Source of the DNA: an uncultured Rhodovulum sp.
GTDB lineage: Bacteria > Pseudomonadota > Alphaproteobacteria > Rhodobacterales > Rhodobacteraceae
Length of the DNA stretch: 7,757 nucleotides
Assembly (NCBI GenBank): GCA_946221765.1
Contig: CAMIMK010000145.1
Location: 1-7,757 of the forward strand
Reading direction: 5' to 3'
Below the pieces are notes generated by a model that ran no database searches, was not told where the DNA came from, and was given only the letters and a program-made list of their open reading frames with translations. This document shows, piece after piece, positions 4,958-7,757 of this stretch. The number at the start of each line of letters is the position of its first letter. Within the stretch, counting starts at the first letter, position 1. Made by a program: the position numbers and the translations under genes.

Positions 4958-5911
4958 ATGACCGAGATCATCCTCCACCACTATGACCTCTCGCCCTTCT
5001 CCGAGAAGATCCGCCTCGCGCTCGGCCTGAAGGGCCTCGCCTGGCGGTCGGTCAAGGTCGAGATGGTGCCGCCCCGGCCCGCGCTCGACGCGCTGACCGG
5101 CGGCTATCGCCGGGTGCCGGTGCTGCAGGTGGGCGCCGATGCCTACTGCGACACCGAGGTGATCTTCCGGGCGCTGGAGCGGCTCCAGCCGACGCCCACG
5201 CTCTACCCGGACGGCGAGGGCATCGCCAAGGCGCTGTCGATCTGGTGGGACCGGATGACCTGGAAGCCGGCGGTCGGCGTGCTCGTCGGCCATATCGGCG
5301 CGCAGCTGCCCGAGGCCTTCCTCATCGACCGCCGCGACAACTATCTCGGCTATGACATCTCCCGGGACGCGATGGCGCCGATGCAGCCGGCCTATGTCCA
5401 GCAGCTCGCCGCCGCGGCCGACTGGCTCGACTCGATGCTGGCGCAGGGCCATGCCTTCCTGAGCGGCGCCGCGATCAGCGCGGCGGACCTCACCTGCCAC
5501 CATTCGCTGTGGCTGCTCCGGGTGAATGCCGGGGCGGAGGTGGTCGACGCGCAGCTCGGCCTGACCCCGCGCGTCACCGACTGGATGGCGCGCGTGGCGG
5601 CGGTCGGCCACGGGACGAGCACCGAAATGACGCCGGAGGAGTCGCTGGCCGTGGCCCGCGCCGCCACGCCCCTGACGGAGGGCCTGCCCACCGCCGGCGA
5701 TCCGAGCGGCATCGCCCCCGGAACCCGCGTGACGGTGACGCCGGACGACACCGGCAAGGTGCCGAGCACGGGCATCCTCGTCGCGGCCGACGCACAGGAG
5801 GTGGTGATCCGCCGCGAGAGCCCGGAGACCGGGCCCGTCCACGTGCATTTCCCGCGTGCGGGTTTCGAGACCATTCCCGTGACCGGCGCCCACGCCCGGT
5901 CGGCCGCCTGA
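4958..5911 (+). CDS. GST-like protein with extra C-terminal beta-rich domain
   Basis: A 317-residue cytosolic protein, about 100 residues longer than ordinary GSTs. Residues 4-78 form a thioredoxin-like GST N-domain: YDLSPFSEKIR with Ser12, RRVPVL with cis-Pro54, and CDTEVIF (64-70), where Asp-Thr stands where Glu-Ser is usual. Residues about 85-215 form the helical GST C-domain, including ISAADLTCHHSLWLL (173-187) with the capping Asp177. Residues about 250-308 are Gly/Val/Thr-rich and look like a small beta barrel (PGTRVTVTP, GILVAADAQEVVIRR, VHVHFPRAGFETIPV); I do not recognise this domain. The ATG at 4958 is chosen because GGGAGG lies 10 bp before it and the thioredoxin fold starts at once; an open frame from 4871 adds unrelated residues. 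First gene of an operon with the SnoaL-like gene 15 bp downstream. The substrate is unknown; with two altered glutathione contacts it could be a reductase, isomerase or non-catalytic binder. Confidence 0.9.
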   Translation: MTEIILHHYDLSPFSEKIRLALGLKGLAWRSVKVEMVPPRPALDALTGGYRRVPVLQVGADAYCDTEVIFRALERLQPTPTLYPDGEGIAKALSIWWDRMTWKPAVGVLVGHIGAQLPEAFLIDRRDNYLGYDISRDAMAPMQPAYVQQLAAAADWLDSMLAQGHAFLSGAAISAADLTCHHSLWLLRVNAGAEVVDAQLGLTPRVTDWMARVAAVGHGTSTEMTPEESLAVARAATPLTEGLPTAGDPSGIAPGTRVTVTPDDTGKVPSTGILVAADAQEVVIRRESPETGPVHVHFPRAGFETIPVTGAHARSAA

Positions 5912-5926
5912 AGAAGGACCGATCCG

Positions 5927-6370
5927 ATGACCGTTCTCGACCGCGACACGACTGCCACCCTCGACGCCAACCGCCAGCGGGCCAGGGACCATTTCAAGGC
6001 CTTCGCCACCAGGGACGCGGCCTGGCTCACCGCCAACGTCGCCCCCACCTACGTGCGCAACGACACCACCCTGCCCTTCCCGGTCGTCGGGCCGGAGGGT
6101 GTCCTTGCCCCCGGCGACCTGCTCCTCGGCGCCTTCTCGGAGATCGAACTCGACGTGCAGGACACGGTCGCCGAGGGCGACAGGGTGCTGGTCCGCCTGC
6201 GCTTCCGCGGCGTCCACAGCGGCCCCTTCGGCGACTATCCGGCGAGCGGGCGGCGTTTCGACGTGGGCGTGCTCGACCTCTTCCGCATGGAGGAGGGCCG
6301 CATTGCCGAGCAATGGCCGGCGATCGACAACCTCGGCCTGCAGCAGCAGATCGGCCTGCTGCCCAGCTGA
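5927..6370 (+). CDS. SnoaL-like / NTF2-fold protein (ester cyclase type)
   Basis: A 147-residue protein of the SnoaL/NTF2-like superfamily, whose members are small cone-shaped isomerases, cyclases, dehydratases or binding proteins. The N-terminal helix region (13-45) is followed by the characteristic VAEGDRVLVRLRFRGVHSG (81-99), SGRRFDVGVLDLFRMEEGRI (107-126) and AEQWPAIDNLGLQQQIG (127-143) segments. The His97, Asp117 and Asp134 region lines the pocket in relatives, but no reaction can be assigned. AAGGA lies 8 bp before the ATG, and only 15 bp separate it from the GST stop, so the two are co-transcribed and likely act on the same small organic substrate. Its TGA is in the same frame as citF, which begins 30 bp on. 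Cytoplasmic, with no signal peptide. Confidence 0.88.
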   Translation: MTVLDRDTTATLDANRQRARDHFKAFATRDAAWLTANVAPTYVRNDTTLPFPVVGPEGVLAPGDLLLGAFSEIELDVQDTVAEGDRVLVRLRFRGVHSGPFGDYPASGRRFDVGVLDLFRMEEGRIAEQWPAIDNLGLQQQIGLLPS

Positions 6371-6400
6371 CGACCTGAAGCACCATTGCGGGGCACGCAC

Positions 6401-7757
6401 ATGCTCGACCTTCCCAACCATCTGGACGGCTACGGCATGATCCGTGCCCACATCCCCCGCGCGGGCGCCTCGAAGTCCCCCCGGCGCGGCAAGCTCCTGG
6501 CCAGCCTCGACGCCGCCTTCGACGCCTGCGAGATCCGGGACGGGGCGACGCTTTCCTTCCACCACCACCTGAGGAACGGCGACGGCTTCCTGAACGCCGT
6601 CCTCGACGCCGCCGCCCGCCGGGGCCTCAAGGGCCTCCACGTCGCGGCCAGCTCGATCTTCCCGGTGCATGCGCCGCTCGTCGAGCACGTCCGCCGCGGC
6701 ACCGTCACCCGGCTCTCGGCCAACTACGTCTCCGGCCCGGTCGGCGAGGCGGTCGCCCGCGGCGCCTTCCCCGCGCCCGTCGTCCTGCGCACCCATGGCG
6801 GCCGGGCGCGGGCGCTCGACGCGGGCGAGCTCGTCGTCGACGTCGCCTTCGTCGCCGCCCCGGCGGCGGACGAACTCGGCAACGTCAGCGGCCGCCACGG
6901 GCGCGCCGCCTGCGGCACCCTCGGCTATCCGCTCTGCGACGTGGCGGTGGCGGGCCGCGTCGTCGCCGTCACCGACACGCTCGTCCCCTTCCCGGCGACG
7001 CCCGTCGACATCGCCCAGTCGAAGGTCGACCACGTGGTCGTCCTCCCCTCGATCGGCGACCCGGCCGGCATCGCCTCCGGCGCCACCCGCCCGGCGGAGG
7101 ACCCGGTCAGCCTCGCGATCGGCGAGCGCGCCGCCGCCGTCATCGCCGCGAGCGGGGTCCTCGGCGAGGACTTCGCCTTCCAGACCGGGGCCGGCGGCAT
7201 CTCGCTCGCCACCGCCGCCGCCGTCGCCCGCGAGATGACGGCGCGCGGCATCACCGGCAGCTTCGCCTGCGGCGGCATCACCGGCTTCCACGTCGACATG
7301 CTGCGGGCGGGCCTCTTCCGGTCGCTCCTCGACGTGCAGTGCTTCGACCTCCGCGCCGTGCAGTCCTACCAGACCGACCCGCGCCACCAGATGATGTCGG
7401 CCGCGACCTATGCCGGCCCGCATGTGGGCGGCGCCGTCGTCGACCGGGTGTCGGCGGTGGTGCTCGGCGCCGCGGAGATCGACCTCGGCTTCAACGTCAA
7501 CGTCACCACCCGTGCCGGCGGCGCCATCATCGGCGGCTCGGGCGGTCACGCCGACACAGCGGCAGGCGCCCGGCTCGCCGTCATCACCACCCGCCTCAAC
7601 GCCGCGGGCTTCGCCAAGGTCGTGCCCCGCGTCGGCACCGTCACCACGCCGGGCGAGACCGTCGACGTCCTCGTCACCGAGGCCGGCGTCGCCGTGAACC
7701 CGCGCCGGGGCGAGCTCGCCGACCGCCTCGCCGCCGCCGGCCTGCCCGTCCTTCCGA
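6401..7757 (+). CDS. citF: Citrate lyase alpha subunit (citrate CoA-/ACP-transferase), 3' partial
   Basis: 452 residues are present and the frame is still open at the window end; the family is about 510, so roughly 50-60 residues are missing. CitF exchanges the acyl group between citrate and the acetyl-carrier (EC 2.8.3.10) before CitE cleaves citryl-ACP to oxaloacetate. Clear family blocks: LPNHLDGYG at the N-terminus, SFHHHLRNGD (52-61), TRLSANYVSGP (103-113), THGGRAR (131-137), SIGDP (217-221), FQTGAGGISLA (260-270), GGITG (291-295), LLDVQCFDL (309-317), EIDLGFNVNV (359-368), GGSGGHADTAAGA (378-390) and VNPRR (432-436). The linker between the N-terminus and KLLASL looks short. The ATG at 6401 fits the N-terminal motif; the ribosome site (GCGGGG) is weak, and an in-frame TTG at 6386 is less likely. 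It lacks citC, citD or citE upstream, unlike classical citCDEF operons, and follows GST and SnoaL-like genes. A related citramalate-type CoA-transferase role is possible. Confidence 0.95.
   Translation, partial: MLDLPNHLDGYGMIRAHIPRAGASKSPRRGKLLASLDAAFDACEIRDGATLSFHHHLRNGDGFLNAVLDAAARRGLKGLHVAASSIFPVHAPLVEHVRRGTVTRLSANYVSGPVGEAVARGAFPAPVVLRTHGGRARALDAGELVVDVAFVAAPAADELGNVSGRHGRAACGTLGYPLCDVAVAGRVVAVTDTLVPFPATPVDIAQSKVDHVVVLPSIGDPAGIASGATRPAEDPVSLAIGERAAAVIAASGVLGEDFAFQTGAGGISLATAAAVAREMTARGITGSFACGGITGFHVDMLRAGLFRSLLDVQCFDLRAVQSYQTDPRHQMMSAATYAGPHVGGAVVDRVSAVVLGAAEIDLGFNVNVTTRAGGAIIGGSGGHADTAAGARLAVITTRLNAAGFAKVVPRVGTVTTPGETVDVLVTEAGVAVNPRRGELADRLAAAGLPVLP

Noticed and set aside
6386..6400. 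TTG at 6386 as the citF start
   Set aside because: Family proteins begin near the LPNHLDGYG motif, which the ATG at 6401 gives directly; the TTG has no better ribosome site.
4895..7549. An 884-codon open frame on the minus strand opposite GST, SnoaL and citF
   Set aside because: It is antisense to three clearly recognisable proteins. Its translation is a low-complexity Arg/Gly/Ala/Asp/His mixture, the usual shadow in GC-rich genes, with no domain.

Overview
The window looks like chromosomal DNA of a GC-rich proteobacterium, most probably an alphaproteobacterium. The GC content is roughly 70% by eye (not computed). Codon third positions are almost all G or C, genes are tightly packed with 4-bp stop/start overlaps, and the protein families are typical soil or environmental alphaproteobacterial catabolic genes. 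The lineage is an inference and no species can be named.

Layout. (1) Positions 33-2924, minus strand: a three-gene operon read in the order short-chain dehydrogenase (SDR), glutathione S-transferase (GST), aldehyde dehydrogenase (ALDH). The SDR and GST overlap by ATGA. The SDR is broken by a one-base frameshift next to a run of seven G/C. (2) Positions 2925-3161: a divergent intergenic region holding a G-rich tract, a perfect 7-bp inverted repeat, and a promoter with an overlapping dyad in front of the next operon. (3) Positions 3162-3823, plus strand: a complete type II toxin-antitoxin pair, vapB-vapC, overlapping by GTGA. (4) Positions 3828-4760, minus strand: a LysR-type regulator resembling Nac, ending tail-to-tail with vapC across only 4 bp. 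(5) Positions 4761-4957: a divergent control region with a 14-bp tandem repeat, an inverted repeat and a candidate promoter. (6) Positions 4958-7757, plus strand: an operon of a long GST-like protein with an extra C-terminal domain, a SnoaL/NTF2-fold protein, and the citrate lyase alpha subunit citF, which runs off the window end.

How the genes may work together. The SDR-GST-ALDH set has the composition of a glutathione-dependent catabolic route: conjugate or open a substrate, oxidise an alcohol, then oxidise an aldehyde. The substrate cannot be read from the sequence. The LysR protein most likely controls the divergent GST/SnoaL/citF operon, because the repeat cluster between them lies where LysR regulators usually bind relative to the candidate promoter. 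CitF would act as a CoA-transferase (acyl exchange) subunit; its usual partner citE and carrier citD are not upstream, so they must be downstream, elsewhere or absent. The vapBC pair sits between the two metabolic operons like an inserted cassette.

I see no tRNA, rRNA, CRISPR array, transposase or convincing intrinsic terminator. No wholly new system is evident. The most unusual points are the gene content of the GST/SnoaL/citF operon, the extra domain on the long GST, and the frameshifted SDR whose broken frame stays open straight into the GST.
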